Shown piece by piece: positions 1 to 8,821 of a stretch of DNA of 64,000 nt (its first letter is position 1; each line of letters opens with the position of its first letter). Origin of the DNA: CBDHHC01 sp965263345 (GTDB lineage: Bacteria; Pseudomonadota; Alphaproteobacteria; Rhizobiales; CBDHHC01); the NCBI GenBank assembly GCA_965263345.1, contig CBDHHC010000004.1, forward strand, positions 372,001-436,000, in the 5' to 3' direction. Both the position numbers and the translations under genes were made by a program. The notes below the pieces were generated by a model. That model was not told where the DNA came from. It saw only the letters and a program-made list of their open reading frames with translations, and ran no database searches.

Positions 1-291
1 ATTGCCGTTGCTTTTGGGGTTGGAGCTGCAGTGGCTGTAAGTGGGGTTATTGGCTTTATTGGCCTTGTTGTTCCGCATCTGTTGAGACCATTTGTAAATT
101 ACAACCCAGCCAAACTTTTGTTGCCTTCTGCTCTGGCTGGTGCTCTATTTTTAATTATCGCAGATTGTATAGTTCGACTGGTTCCAACTACCAGTGAATT
201 AAAACTTGGTGTTGTTACATCCTTAATAGGTGTACCATTTTTTCTTATGCTGGTCTATCGTGAACGACAGGGCCGTCCTGCATTCCTATGA
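1..291 (+). CDS. ABC transporter permease, FecCD/BtuC family (3' part only)
   Basis: This is the last 96 codons of a gene that begins before the window; the frame is open from base 1, so the GTG at 31 is not a real start. The visible part contains the FecCD-family segment SGVIGFIGLVVPHLLR, which couples the permease to its ATPase, followed by two hydrophobic segments and a short basic tail ending in RQGRPAFL. The family imports iron-siderophores, haem or vitamin B12 across the inner membrane. An ATPase of the matching family starts 42 bases downstream on the same strand, which supports a transport operon. The substrate cannot be decided from this fragment. Confidence 0.9.
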   Translation: MAVAFGVGAAVAVSGVIGFIGLVVPHLLRPFVNYNPAKLLLPSALAGALFLIIADCIVRLVPTTSELKLGVVTSLIGVPFFLMLVYRERQGRPAFL

Positions 292-332
292 GCTATTTTG
301 AAGTAAAAATTATTGAAAGGGCCCTATAGATA

Positions 333-1094
333 ATGGCATTTATTGAATTTAAAGATGTCACGGTTCGAATCAGCAATCATACAATTCTTGATAAAATTTC
401 TTTTATATTACAAGAAGGTTTTTTTGTTAGCCTTTTAGGACCTAATGGCGCTGGCAAAACAACGCTTGTGAAAGCTCTTGCGGGGTTGCTCCCATATGAA
501 GGATCTATTAAGATTAATGGTCTTGAAGTCCGAGACATGCCTTCAAAAGAACTTGGACAAAATTTAGCTTATATCCCTCAAGGACATGAGGTTAACTGGC
601 CAATGCGCGTGAGGGATCTTGTTGGACTTGGACGATTGCCCCATCAATCCATACTTCGTCCTAATGGTTCAGATGATGAAATAGCTATTGACTCAGCATT
701 AAAAATCACAAATTTATCAGACTTTACTGAACGGCGTTTTGATCAATTATCAGGCGGTGAAAAAAGCCGTGTTATGATTGCAAGATCATTGGCCAGCCAA
801 CCTCTTCTTCTTCTTGCTGATGAACCAACAGTAGCTCTTGATCCTTATCATCAATTACAAATTTTGAGCGTTTTACATCAAAATACTCAACAGGGACTAA
901 ATTTAATTGCAATATTACATGATATTTCACAAGCTGCCCAATTTTCTGACCAAATTTTATTGTTAGATAAAGGTAAATTAATCCATCAAGGAAAACCAGA
1001 CGAAGTATTAACGAATGAGTATTTAAAAAAAATTTATAATATTTCTTTTGCGCAACACATTGAATTAACTAAAGGTATTTGGAAAATTGACTGA
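333..1094 (+). CDS. ABC transporter ATP-binding protein, FecE/BtuD/HmuV type
   Basis: This 253-residue ATPase has Walker A GPNGAGKTT at residues 36-44, an LSGGE signature near 139 and Walker B LLLLADEPT near 160, with a conserved His in ILHD about 35 residues later. Length and motifs fit the FecE/BtuD/HmuV group that powers uptake of iron chelates, haem or cobalamin. It follows the FecCD permease by 42 bases and is presumably cotranscribed with it. A periplasmic binding protein and TonB receptor would be expected upstream of the window. The family is certain and the substrate is inferred only as a metal chelate or corrinoid. Confidence 0.93.
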   Translation: MAFIEFKDVTVRISNHTILDKISFILQEGFFVSLLGPNGAGKTTLVKALAGLLPYEGSIKINGLEVRDMPSKELGQNLAYIPQGHEVNWPMRVRDLVGLGRLPHQSILRPNGSDDEIAIDSALKITNLSDFTERRFDQLSGGEKSRVMIARSLASQPLLLLADEPTVALDPYHQLQILSVLHQNTQQGLNLIAILHDISQAAQFSDQILLLDKGKLIHQGKPDEVLTNEYLKKIYNISFAQHIELTKGIWKID

Positions 1095-1457
1095 TATTAA
1101 ATTCCAAGTTTAGTATTTAAAATTTTAAATCATGTATTTTGATAGATTTAATTATGTAATTTTTAATAAGATAAGAGAAATTTTCTTGATTTTCATTGTG
1201 TAGATGTTTATATGACGCAATGGGATATTTTTCTTATATTGTATAGGTCTAGTAGTTGGTTTTTTCCGTATATTATAGTCTAATGATAAATTAAACTATA
1301 TTTATTGTTAGTAGTTACATAAAACATAGTAGATTAATATCAATTATTTGTGCCGGAAAATAATATTAAATGAGATTAATGTTCTTTAACTTAAATTTAA
1401 AAAAATTATTACCTCCATTCCTAAATTTAATAACGGATTTCTGGAGGGGGAGATCCG
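1095..1457. other. AT-rich intergenic region
   Basis: This stretch holds no credible reading frame. It is very AT-rich and contains a perfect A+T-only 16-bp palindrome at 1115-1130, which is weak evidence of function at this base composition. The last 16 bases contain the strong GGAGGGGG ribosome binding site of the TetR-family gene. It presumably carries the promoter of that gene and the end of the ABC operon, but no clear terminator hairpin was seen. Confidence 0.5.
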
Positions 1458-2072
1458 ATGGCTCGTCGTTCTAGTATTGGTCGTGATGAACTCAAAAGAC
1501 GCATGATTTCTGCCGTCAGGGACATTGTTACTGAAGGTGGATTAACGGCTGTGTCCGCTAGGGCATTAGCAAAACGCGTTGATTATTCAACAGGAACTAT
1601 ATATAGCATTTTTTCAAATCTTGATGAGATTATATTTCATGTTGAGATAGAATTGCTTGAAAGTTTAGAGGATACACTTTTATCAGTACATAAAGACAAA
1701 GATCCTTTACAGAATCTTTTGGAATTTACAAAAGTCTACATTAATTTCATATGTGAAAATTTTAATTTGTGGCACCTTATCGTTGAGCATAGGCTCTCTG
1801 ATAATAAAAAGCTGCCCGATTTATATCCTGAAAAACTGAAAAGAATACAAAGCTTATTTGAAGAGAAACTAAAACCGTTTGTTGAGAAGGATATATTGAA
1901 CTCAATAGAGAATCCTTCTTTCGTGTTCCTCTCTGGTCTTGATGGCCTTATAATTTTCTCAAATACAAATAAACTTGATACCTTAGATATGGATGTGCTT
2001 CATAAACGCAGAGAAATGTGGGTTAAAGCTTTCGTTTCTGGTCTCAATGCTTATGATCGTAAAGCCAGCTAA
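1458..2072 (+). CDS. TetR/AcrR family transcriptional regulator
   Basis: This 204-residue protein has an N-terminal TetR-type helix-turn-helix at about residues 8-58 (recognisable in VSARALAKRV and TGTIYSIFSNLDEI) and an all-helical C-terminal ligand/dimerisation region. TetR proteins usually repress neighbouring genes and are released by a small ligand. The start is well supported by GGAGGGGG eight bases before the ATG. It stands alone, with 26 bases to the convergent membrane-protein gene, so its target is not evident; self-regulation from the AT-rich upstream region is the simplest inference. Confidence 0.92.
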   Translation: MARRSSIGRDELKRRMISAVRDIVTEGGLTAVSARALAKRVDYSTGTIYSIFSNLDEIIFHVEIELLESLEDTLLSVHKDKDPLQNLLEFTKVYINFICENFNLWHLIVEHRLSDNKKLPDLYPEKLKRIQSLFEEKLKPFVEKDILNSIENPSFVFLSGLDGLIIFSNTNKLDTLDMDVLHKRREMWVKAFVSGLNAYDRKAS

Positions 2073-2098
2073 ATTCTGACTTAATTATATCTAAGAGA

Positions 2099-2947
2099 TT
2101 ACTTTATTGTAGATGTTTCAAGGGATTCAATTTTTGAGGACTCAACTGTCCCTACAGGTGGTTGATCGGGTAATGATGAATTTGTATTCTCAACCGTAAA
2201 ATTAAAATATGTAGCGATCTGTTTGACTTTTTCTTCTATCCCAAAAAGACTTCCCTCTGGTAAAAGCTTTTGCCCTACGAATTGCCAAACATCCTGGGAT
2301 GTCACAACACTTGTTATTGTTTCATAGGATGGGGTGAAATAGTATACTCCAATAGCCGCCATTAACATTGCAATTGAAGCGCCTGTACTTTTATATTCAT
2401 ATAGTTTAAGCGCTGATCCAAATGACCTTTTTATTCGCGTGTTATCAAAATCGACACTATAAATTTCATCTAAGAGCAGATGAACGATATACCCAAATAA
2501 AACAAAAATTCCAGCTAACCATGCCATGGTCGCACTTGTTTCAAATATCCTATAAAAAATTGCAGATGTGGCAAACATGAAAAAGACGCCCGCCAACAAT
2601 GAATGGAATACACCTCTATGAACAGCAAAACGATGGAAGATACCTTGTCCGAAATATCTAATTCCTAAGAATACTGCAACCCATATTAACCACATTTCGA
2701 TTATGGAATATTTCCACCCATATGCAAAAAGCACACAGAATGACAAAAATAGAGCTAATGTGAAAAAGATTGCTCTAGAAGAGCGGGACCTTTGTAAGTC
2801 TACATCAGGTAAAACACTTCCAAGCGCACCAGCGAGGGCTAATGTTATGACTTCATTTGGAGTTACGACTGATGCAGCCAACGTAATGGTTGCCAACAAA
2901 CCTGTTGAAATTGTTCCAACGGCTATATGGGTTCTAAAATTTGCCAT
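2099..2947 (-). CDS. YdjM-like inner-membrane metal-dependent hydrolase family protein
   Basis: The start is set at the ATG at 2947 (protein MANFRTHI) because GGAGG lies five bases upstream; a longer frame to 2968 lacks this. The 282-residue product has the family pattern: His in FRTHI near the N-terminus, an Asp pair in LPDVD, then HRGVFHS and HLLLDEIY motifs within four to five membrane segments. These His/Asp residues are thought to bind metal in the YdjM/DUF457 family, some members of which are LexA-regulated. The cellular substrate is unknown. The C-terminal about 60 residues are soluble and Ser/Glu-rich. Confidence 0.82.
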   Translation of the reverse strand: MANFRTHIAVGTISTGLLATITLAASVVTPNEVITLALAGALGSVLPDVDLQRSRSSRAIFFTLALFLSFCVLFAYGWKYSIIEMWLIWVAVFLGIRYFGQGIFHRFAVHRGVFHSLLAGVFFMFATSAIFYRIFETSATMAWLAGIFVLFGYIVHLLLDEIYSVDFDNTRIKRSFGSALKLYEYKSTGASIAMLMAAIGVYYFTPSYETITSVVTSQDVWQFVGQKLLPEGSLFGIEEKVKQIATYFNFTVENTNSSLPDQPPVGTVESSKIESLETSTIK

Positions 2948-3135
2948 TCTGGCCTCCAAATATCGCAAACACTAAGAGTTTTTATTCGTCGTTCTTTTTA
3001 TTGTGTAATGTATACAGATCCGATTCGTTGTATTCCGAACAGAGGTATTGCAATCGAATCTGTGGATATGAGGCTGGTTGTTTGTAACCCTAATGATTAT
3101 ATAGCCTACTGCCTTATTTAAGAAGACTAAGATCT

Positions 3136-4419
3136 ATGCATTATGAGAAAAAAATGGTTGAGCCTAAGATTAAATGCCCAAATTGTTTTACTGAAATAAA
3201 ACTAACTGAATCCCTTGCGGCACCTCTGATACAAGAAACTCGTGAGAAGTATGAAGCCCAAATTGCTCAGACGCAAAGTGATATTTCCAGGCGTGAGGCT
3301 GCCTTAAATATACAAAAACAAGAGCTTGAGACTGCCCAAAAATCCTTGGAAGAAAAGCTACAAATAAGAGTGGCTGAAGCCAGAAAACAGATTGCTTTAG
3401 AAGAAGAAAAGAAAGCAAAAGCAGCTATTTCAGAAGATCTTGATGGAAAAACAAAACAGCTAAAAGAAATGCAAGACTTATTAAACTTGAAGGAAGAGAA
3501 GCTCTCTCAAGCTCAGAAAGCTCAGGCTGAGATTATGAGAAAAGAGCGAGACTTGGAAGATAAGAAACGTGAGTTAGATTTAACGATAGAAAAACGAGTT
3601 AATGCCTCTCTTTCAGGTGTACATAAAAAAGCGCGTCAAGAAGCTGAGGATGCATTGAAACTTAAAGTCTCAGAGAAAGAAGAACAAATTTCTTCGATGC
3701 AAAGACAGATCGATGATCTAAAACGTAAAGCGGAGCAGGGTTCTCAACAATTGCAAGGAGAAGTTTTAGAACTTAGCCTAGAGGAAGATTTGCGTACTAA
3801 ATTTCCCTTCGATGTGATTGAGCCAGTTAAGAAGGGGGAGTTTGGTGGAGATATTTTGCATACCGTTGTTAATCCATCAGGTCAAAAGTGCGGGGCTATT
3901 TTGTGGGAAACGAAGCGCACCAAAAATTGGAGTGATGGTTGGCTTGTCAAACTTCGTGAAGACCAACGCACTTCAGGAGCAGATATATCTCTACTGATGA
4001 CACATGCTCTGCCTAAAGGTGTTGAAACATTTGATCTTATTGATAATGTTTGGGTTGTACAAACTCGCTATGCCTTGCCACTTGTCAGTGCATTACGCCA
4101 GTCATTGATTGGTGTCTATTCAACACGTCAAGCCCAAAGTGGTCAGAATACAAAAATGGAAATGGTTTATAATTATCTTACCAGCACTAAATTTCGACAC
4201 AGAGTTGAAGCAATTGTCGAAAAAATTTCAGATATGCAGCAAGATCTTGATAAAGAACGAAAAATGATGACTCGTTCTTGGGCGAAACGTGATGCACAAA
4301 TTCAAAGTGTCATCACAGCTACAGTAGGTATGTATGGCGACTTACAAGGTATTGCAGGACAAGCAATTCAAGAGATTGAGGGACTTGATATTCCATTACT
4401 TGAGGATGAAACGTCCTAA
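3136..4419 (+). CDS. DUF2130 coiled-coil protein
   Basis: This 427-residue protein begins with a CPNC motif, half of a possible zinc ribbon. A long charged Lys/Glu/Gln-rich coiled coil follows (about residues 30-210), then a conserved globular domain (about 210-330) with FPFDVIEPV, GGDILH and WETKRTKNWSDGWL. This architecture is that of the DUF2130 family. The WETKRTKNWSDGW block contains a nuclease-like E-x-K signature, so a link to RmuC/PD-(D/E)XK-like proteins is possible but is inference. The start could also be the ATG at 3154; neither has a strong ribosome binding site. The biological role is not known. Confidence 0.85.
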   Translation: MHYEKKMVEPKIKCPNCFTEIKLTESLAAPLIQETREKYEAQIAQTQSDISRREAALNIQKQELETAQKSLEEKLQIRVAEARKQIALEEEKKAKAAISEDLDGKTKQLKEMQDLLNLKEEKLSQAQKAQAEIMRKERDLEDKKRELDLTIEKRVNASLSGVHKKARQEAEDALKLKVSEKEEQISSMQRQIDDLKRKAEQGSQQLQGEVLELSLEEDLRTKFPFDVIEPVKKGEFGGDILHTVVNPSGQKCGAILWETKRTKNWSDGWLVKLREDQRTSGADISLLMTHALPKGVETFDLIDNVWVVQTRYALPLVSALRQSLIGVYSTRQAQSGQNTKMEMVYNYLTSTKFRHRVEAIVEKISDMQQDLDKERKMMTRSWAKRDAQIQSVITATVGMYGDLQGIAGQAIQEIEGLDIPLLEDETS

Positions 4420-4443
4420 AGTGCGAGATTAAATCTCACACTT
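4419..4443 (+). terminator. Stem-loop after the DUF2130 gene
   Basis: AAGTGCGAGATT at 4419-4430 and AATCTCACACTT at 4432-4443 form an 11-of-12 bp inverted repeat immediately after the stop codon, followed by a T-rich stretch (4444-4472). The tight centre would open into a small loop. It sits between convergent genes and may serve both strands; on the minus strand the mismatch becomes a G-U wobble. Confidence 0.55.
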
Positions 4444-4470
4444 TATTTCATAACTTATTTTTTCAATTTT

Positions 4471-5604
4471 TTAGGTTAAAGATCTCTTTTCCAAAATAGA
4501 GTCTATAAAGAATTTTGTGGCCCAGTTAGGATATTGTAAGGGTGCATAACGTCCATATATTGGATGGGACCCTGCGATTCCACCATAGTATGGCGCTTGG
4601 TTATCTTTTATATTTTGTGTAATGCAAACATCTTGGACTAGTTTTACTGCTGCATCATAATATTTCTGCTGATTATTGTCTTTATAAAGCTTAAACAAAA
4701 TGATCGCCGTTTGGACATACCCAGTTAAACATACATAATTGTATAAATATTCCCAATTCTCGCCTAACTCTCCAGCGATATATTTTTTCTCAGCATATAG
4801 TTCGATCAATTTATCTGCAGCCAATACCACTGAATTTAGGTATTTTGTGTCACCGGATTGCTTATAAATTTCCAGCAAACCTCTCATTACATATGCTGTG
4901 CCATGTAAATTTGCATTACCATTTGGTTTAAAATTATTTTTACGATAATACCCATTTGGTAATTGTTGGCTCACTGCCCAATCTGCATTAGCCAATGCGG
5001 CTTTTTTATATTTATCTTCCGATAATAAACCCGATAGTGACATAAGAGCCCATGCTGCTCGCACGTTATAAGTATGAACAATATCATTACTTAAATTACG
5101 TACAAAACAACCTTCTTCATCCATGGAGGATACCATAAAATCTGCAGCCCGTTTCGCAGGTTCTATAAACTTTTGCTCATTTAAATCCCGAATTAGAGCA
5201 ACAAACCCATGTAGTATCATGCCCGTGTCAAAGATGATCGGTTTATCTAAAGCGCCAACTTCACGGCCTACAAACCCTCCCTCATCTGTCTGACGACTTA
5301 CAAGCCAGTCCCCTACTTTAAGTGCTTTTTCTTTATAAGTTTCATCTTCGTAATATTTCGATAAAGCAAGTAATGTAGGTATGATGTAACCGCTAGTTTC
5401 AGGGTAAGGGGTCATCCATCCATCCATGAAACGATAAGCTTTCGCAGAAGCTTCCCCATTACCTTCCTTAATTGATGTCATTAACCAATCAACTGCAGCA
5501 TCAAAGTGCTCTTGCTCATTAATTTGTGTTCTGTCAATTCCATTTGCCGGTAGTTTGCGATTGGCGAAATCATATAATGATTTAGAGATGAAATGCGTGA
5601 ACAT
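4471..5604 (-). CDS. Alpha/alpha-barrel (six-hairpin/prenyltransferase-like) protein, probably polysaccharide-related
   Basis: This 377-residue soluble protein consists of repeated helix pairs with recurrent motifs such as ADWAVSQQLPNG, GDWLVSRQTDEGGF and aromatic/Gly-rich turns (HGTAYVMRGLLEIY). This pattern is typical of the alpha/alpha six-barrel of terpene cyclases, glycosidases and uronyl epimerases. Similar proteins occur in exopolysaccharide clusters (VpsJ-like), and this one lies next to WecG/TagA transferases and a UDP-GlcNAc 2-epimerase, so a role in surface polysaccharide modification is inferred. No signal peptide is visible. The start has GGGGGC nine bases upstream. The exact activity is not determinable. 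Confidence 0.6.
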   Translation of the reverse strand: MFTHFISKSLYDFANRKLPANGIDRTQINEQEHFDAAVDWLMTSIKEGNGEASAKAYRFMDGWMTPYPETSGYIIPTLLALSKYYEDETYKEKALKVGDWLVSRQTDEGGFVGREVGALDKPIIFDTGMILHGFVALIRDLNEQKFIEPAKRAADFMVSSMDEEGCFVRNLSNDIVHTYNVRAAWALMSLSGLLSEDKYKKAALANADWAVSQQLPNGYYRKNNFKPNGNANLHGTAYVMRGLLEIYKQSGDTKYLNSVVLAADKLIELYAEKKYIAGELGENWEYLYNYVCLTGYVQTAIILFKLYKDNNQQKYYDAAVKLVQDVCITQNIKDNQAPYYGGIAGSHPIYGRYAPLQYPNWATKFFIDSILEKRSLT

Positions 5605-5887
5605 AATTCTGCCCCCATTATTCTTTTATGCAATGTATTTAGAGTTCTATATCTGCTTAAAAATTAAGTCTATTATGGCTATACAAGTTTAAGCATTCAT
5701 ACTTAAAGTGTGTTCGTGTTTAAATTACATACATATTTATAAGTTAAAGATAGTGTGAATATGACATTTGAACACATATGAATTTATTCGATTTGTATTT
5801 ATACCTTGCATAAATTTATCTCATTGGAGATTAAATTTATTGCATATGCAAATAACACAAAATTTATTTTATAACCTGGTGTGTATT

Positions 5888-6691
5888 ATGTTCTCTGAAA
5901 ACTATAGTGATTTTATAAATGAAAAATCTCGTCGTCATAAATTCTTGGGTGCGAATATCGATCTGTATAAGATGGAAGAGACGCTAGATCTTATTGGTGA
6001 AGTCATCCGAAACAGGGATAAGGTTCTACAATCTGATATAAATGTAGCAAAATTTGTCTCCATGAGGTCTGACGCTGTTCTGAATGAAGCTGTTCAGAAA
6101 AGCGACCTGATAAATATTGATGGTATGGGGATTTATATAGGCTGTAAGCTTCTTGGGGTTCCTGTCGAAGAAAAAGTTTCGGGTGTTGACTTGATGATGA
6201 ATCTTTTGAAACGTTGTCAAGATGAAGGATTTCGACCATATTTTTTCGGTGCTAAGCAAGAAGTCGTTGAACAGACTGTTCGTAAGGTACAAGAACAATT
6301 TCCAAAAATAAACGTTGCTGGTTTTAGAAATGGTTACTTTTCCGATGCGGATGAACCAGATATTATTGATCAAATCAATGCCGCACAAGCGGACTGTTTA
6401 TTTGTTGGTATATCTACTCCTAAAAAAGAAGTCTTTCTTTATAAATACAGAGAACGACTTAATGTTCCATATCTAATGGGTGTTGGTGGAGCTTTTGATG
6501 TTGTTGCCGGAAAAGTAAAACGCGCGCCATTATGGATGCAAAACTCTGGACTTGAGTGGTTTTATCGATTTTTACAAGAGCCTGGGCGCATGTGGAAAAG
6601 ATACCTCTCTACTAATTCTGAATTTGGTCTAATTTTATTGCGAGCACTGTTTGCAAGAAATATTCTTCGTCGAAATGTTCATACATCATAA
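5888..6691 (+). CDS. WecG/TagA/CpsF family glycosyltransferase (copy 1)
   Basis: The product transfers an N-acetylhexosamine, typically ManNAc or ManNAcUA, to a lipid-linked sugar during surface polysaccharide assembly. Visible family features are the DGMG motif with the presumed catalytic Asp, YFFGAK, FVGISTPKKEVF, and the C-terminal membrane-association segment with WMQNSGLEWFYRFLQEP. The start is placed at the ATG at 5888, giving 267 residues, the family's usual size; the frame extends to a TTG at 5768 through an AT-rich region without family resemblance. It lies 13 bases before the UDP-GlcNAc 2-epimerase gene, which would supply UDP-ManNAc, its likely donor. Confidence 0.9.
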   Translation: MFSENYSDFINEKSRRHKFLGANIDLYKMEETLDLIGEVIRNRDKVLQSDINVAKFVSMRSDAVLNEAVQKSDLINIDGMGIYIGCKLLGVPVEEKVSGVDLMMNLLKRCQDEGFRPYFFGAKQEVVEQTVRKVQEQFPKINVAGFRNGYFSDADEPDIIDQINAAQADCLFVGISTPKKEVFLYKYRERLNVPYLMGVGGAFDVVAGKVKRAPLWMQNSGLEWFYRFLQEPGRMWKRYLSTNSEFGLILLRALFARNILRRNVHTS

Positions 6692-6704
6692 AAAAAAATA
6701 TTAA

Positions 6705-7841
6705 ATGGAAAAGAAAATGAGAGTTCTTGTTGTATTTGGCACACGCCCAGAAGCGATAAAATGTTTTCCCGTTGTGAAAGAATTACAAAAGAGGCCTGAT
6801 GTTGATGTGAGAGTTTGCATCACAGCTCAACACCGTCAAATCTTGGATCAAATGCTACAACTCGTTGAGCTTGTTCCAGATTACGACTTAAATATCATGA
6901 GAGAAAAACCCACTCTTACAGATATTACTTCTGATGTTCTTATTAAAGTTGGCGAAATTTTAGATCAGTACCAGCCTGATCGGGTGATTGTACAAGGCGA
7001 TACGACTACGACTTTTGCGACTGCCCTGGCAGCATTTTATCGTAAAATTCCTGTCGGTCATATTGAAGCAGGATTACGTAGTTGGGATTTATATTCGCCT
7101 TGGCCTGAAGAAGCAAACCGTAGATTTGTTAGTGTAGTTGGTGACCTGCATTTTGCCCCGACACAAAAATCTCGAGCGAACCTTCTATCTGAAAATATCA
7201 GTGAAAAAAATATATTTGTCACAGGTAATACTGTTGTTGATGCCCTAAATTATATTAGACGCCGTATGTCAGATGACAACAGCATGTTTTCTAATTTGGA
7301 CCAATATTTACCTGATGAAAACGGTACTAGAAAACTCGTTCTGGTTACGACGCATAGACGTGAGAATTGGGAGAATGGTCTTCAAAATATTCTAGAAGCT
7401 ATTATCACCTTATCCCAAAGGCCTGATGTTCATATTGTTTTACCAGTTCACCCGAACCCGAATGTTAAAATACCCGTCTATGAAGCTCTTGATCAAAAGG
7501 CTAATATTAACCTTATTGAGCCTCAAGATTATCTACCTTTTGTCTATCTTATGAAAAGAAGTCATATCATTCTGACTGACTCTGGTGGTGTTCAAGAAGA
7601 AGCACCAGCACTTGGTAAACCAGTTCTTGTCTTAAGAAATACAACTGAGCGTCCTGAGGGAATTGAGTCTGGTAATGCGCTCCTTGTGGGGACTGATAGA
7701 GACAAAATTATAACTGAAGCTGAACGTTTGTTAGATGACCCTTCTGCTTACAGCAGCATGAGTCATGCTAGTAATCCATATGGTGATGGGACTGCTTCCG
7801 TGCAGATCGTAAATCATATTCTAAGCAGACATAGAATATAA
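6705..7841 (+). CDS. wecB: UDP-N-acetylglucosamine 2-epimerase (non-hydrolysing)
   Basis: This 378-residue enzyme interconverts UDP-GlcNAc and UDP-ManNAc. Recognisable family motifs are VVFGTRPEAIK at the N-terminus, QGDTTTTFA, GHIEAGLRS, the HRRENW segment, HPNPNV and TDSGGVQEEAP. It has the GT-B fold and is expected to be cytosolic. It directly follows a WecG/TagA transferase and is convergent with a second one four bases away, so it most likely makes UDP-ManNAc for both. No sign of truncation or missing catalytic residues was seen. Confidence 0.96.
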   Translation: MEKKMRVLVVFGTRPEAIKCFPVVKELQKRPDVDVRVCITAQHRQILDQMLQLVELVPDYDLNIMREKPTLTDITSDVLIKVGEILDQYQPDRVIVQGDTTTTFATALAAFYRKIPVGHIEAGLRSWDLYSPWPEEANRRFVSVVGDLHFAPTQKSRANLLSENISEKNIFVTGNTVVDALNYIRRRMSDDNSMFSNLDQYLPDENGTRKLVLVTTHRRENWENGLQNILEAIITLSQRPDVHIVLPVHPNPNVKIPVYEALDQKANINLIEPQDYLPFVYLMKRSHIILTDSGGVQEEAPALGKPVLVLRNTTERPEGIESGNALLVGTDRDKIITEAERLLDDPSAYSSMSHASNPYGDGTASVQIVNHILSRHRI

Positions 7842-7844
7842 ATT

Positions 7845-8603
7845 TTACACATTCTTGCAGAGAATATTATAAAAGAACTCTGCAAGATCAACTGTGTATC
7901 GTCTCCCGAGCCTTGATGGTTCAGATATCAGGCGATGTAACCATTCAATTTTTGCTCGTTGCATCCAAGCTGGGCACCGCTTCTTCACACCTGATGTAAA
8001 ATCGAAAAGTGCTCCAACACCAAAAACAACTGGAATATTTAGAGCATCCCGGTTTTTTGCCATCCATAGCTCTTGTTTAGGATTTCCAAAAGCAACTAAT
8101 AATACATCTGCTTCGGATGCATTGATTTTAGCAATTAGTTCATCAGTAGATATTTCCCAGCAAGAATACCCATCCGTATAACCTGCTATTTGTACATTAC
8201 AGTTTTTAGTAAATTTTTCGGCAGCTCCTTTTACAGATTCTGGCGTGCTTCCTAACAAGTATATGCTATTCACATATGTAGATTCTTTTATATAGTATGG
8301 CGTAAAATCTGTGCCGTTAAGATTTTCTGGAAATTTTTTCCCTGTCAGTAAAAAGCTGGCAATATCTAATCCAATTCCATCATTTAACATTAAGAAACTT
8401 TGCAAGCTATCACGAATTTGATTATCCCGATAAGCAAAATTAATTAGATTTGTATTTGCATACCCTACTAAAGCCTTATTATGTGAAGTAAAGTTTTCAT
8501 CAATTATTGCAAGTGCATCATTTCTATGCACGGCAAGTACACTCAGTGGGCCAATTTGTCTTCGATCAGCACCTGTTGGTAATTCTACAGCTGAATTTAA
8601 CAT
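7845..8603 (-). CDS. WecG/TagA/CpsF family glycosyltransferase (copy 2)
   Basis: This 252-residue paralogue of the gene at 5888 lies on the opposite strand and faces wecB tail to tail with three bases between. It carries LNDGIGLDIASFL with the catalytic-type Asp, YLLGSTPESV, VLLVAFGNPKQELW and a WMQRAKIEWLHRLISEP C-terminal segment. GGAG seven bases before the ATG supports the start. The two copies are clearly diverged, so they probably act on different acceptors or in different polymers. A hairpin at 7854-7862/7878-7886, inside its last codons, may help to end wecB transcription. Confidence 0.92.
   Translation of the reverse strand: MLNSAVELPTGADRRQIGPLSVLAVHRNDALAIIDENFTSHNKALVGYANTNLINFAYRDNQIRDSLQSFLMLNDGIGLDIASFLLTGKKFPENLNGTDFTPYYIKESTYVNSIYLLGSTPESVKGAAEKFTKNCNVQIAGYTDGYSCWEISTDELIAKINASEADVLLVAFGNPKQELWMAKNRDALNIPVVFGVGALFDFTSGVKKRCPAWMQRAKIEWLHRLISEPSRLGRRYTVDLAEFFYNILCKNV
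7854..7886 (+). terminator. Inverted repeat at the wecB / glycosyltransferase 3' junction
   Basis: CTTGCAGAG (7854-7862) and CTCTGCAAG (7878-7886) form a perfect 9-bp stem with a 15-base AT-rich loop just after the wecB stop and inside the end of the convergent gene. There is no clear T-tract, so terminator function is only a suggestion. Confidence 0.35.
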
Positions 8604-8821
8604 AGTTCACTCCACTTTATGGTCTTATCCATAGACTTTACTCAAGTTCATTACTCAAGAATTATGCCAAATTATTATAATAATCCAGTTAAAGTGAACG
8701 GTGTTATTGTGACATTTTGTATTGCATTTATTATATGTTAGACAGCAGGTTAATTTTCTAAATTTAAATATTGTTACCCTAAACATACATAGGTTTAACA
8801 ACTTATCTAACGAGTTACTCT

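Noticed and set aside
1115..1130. 16-bp palindrome of only A and T as a TetR operator
   Set aside because: At this base composition such palindromes arise by chance and it lies more than 300 bases from the regulator start.
2703..2975. 90-codon plus-strand frame inside the YdjM-like gene
   Set aside because: It lies entirely antisense to a gene with clear family motifs and a strong ribosome binding site, and its protein has no family character.
5768..5887. Extended N-terminus of the first WecG/TagA protein from a TTG
   Set aside because: The extra 40 residues do not resemble the family, lack a ribosome binding site, and the ATG at 5888 gives the normal family length.
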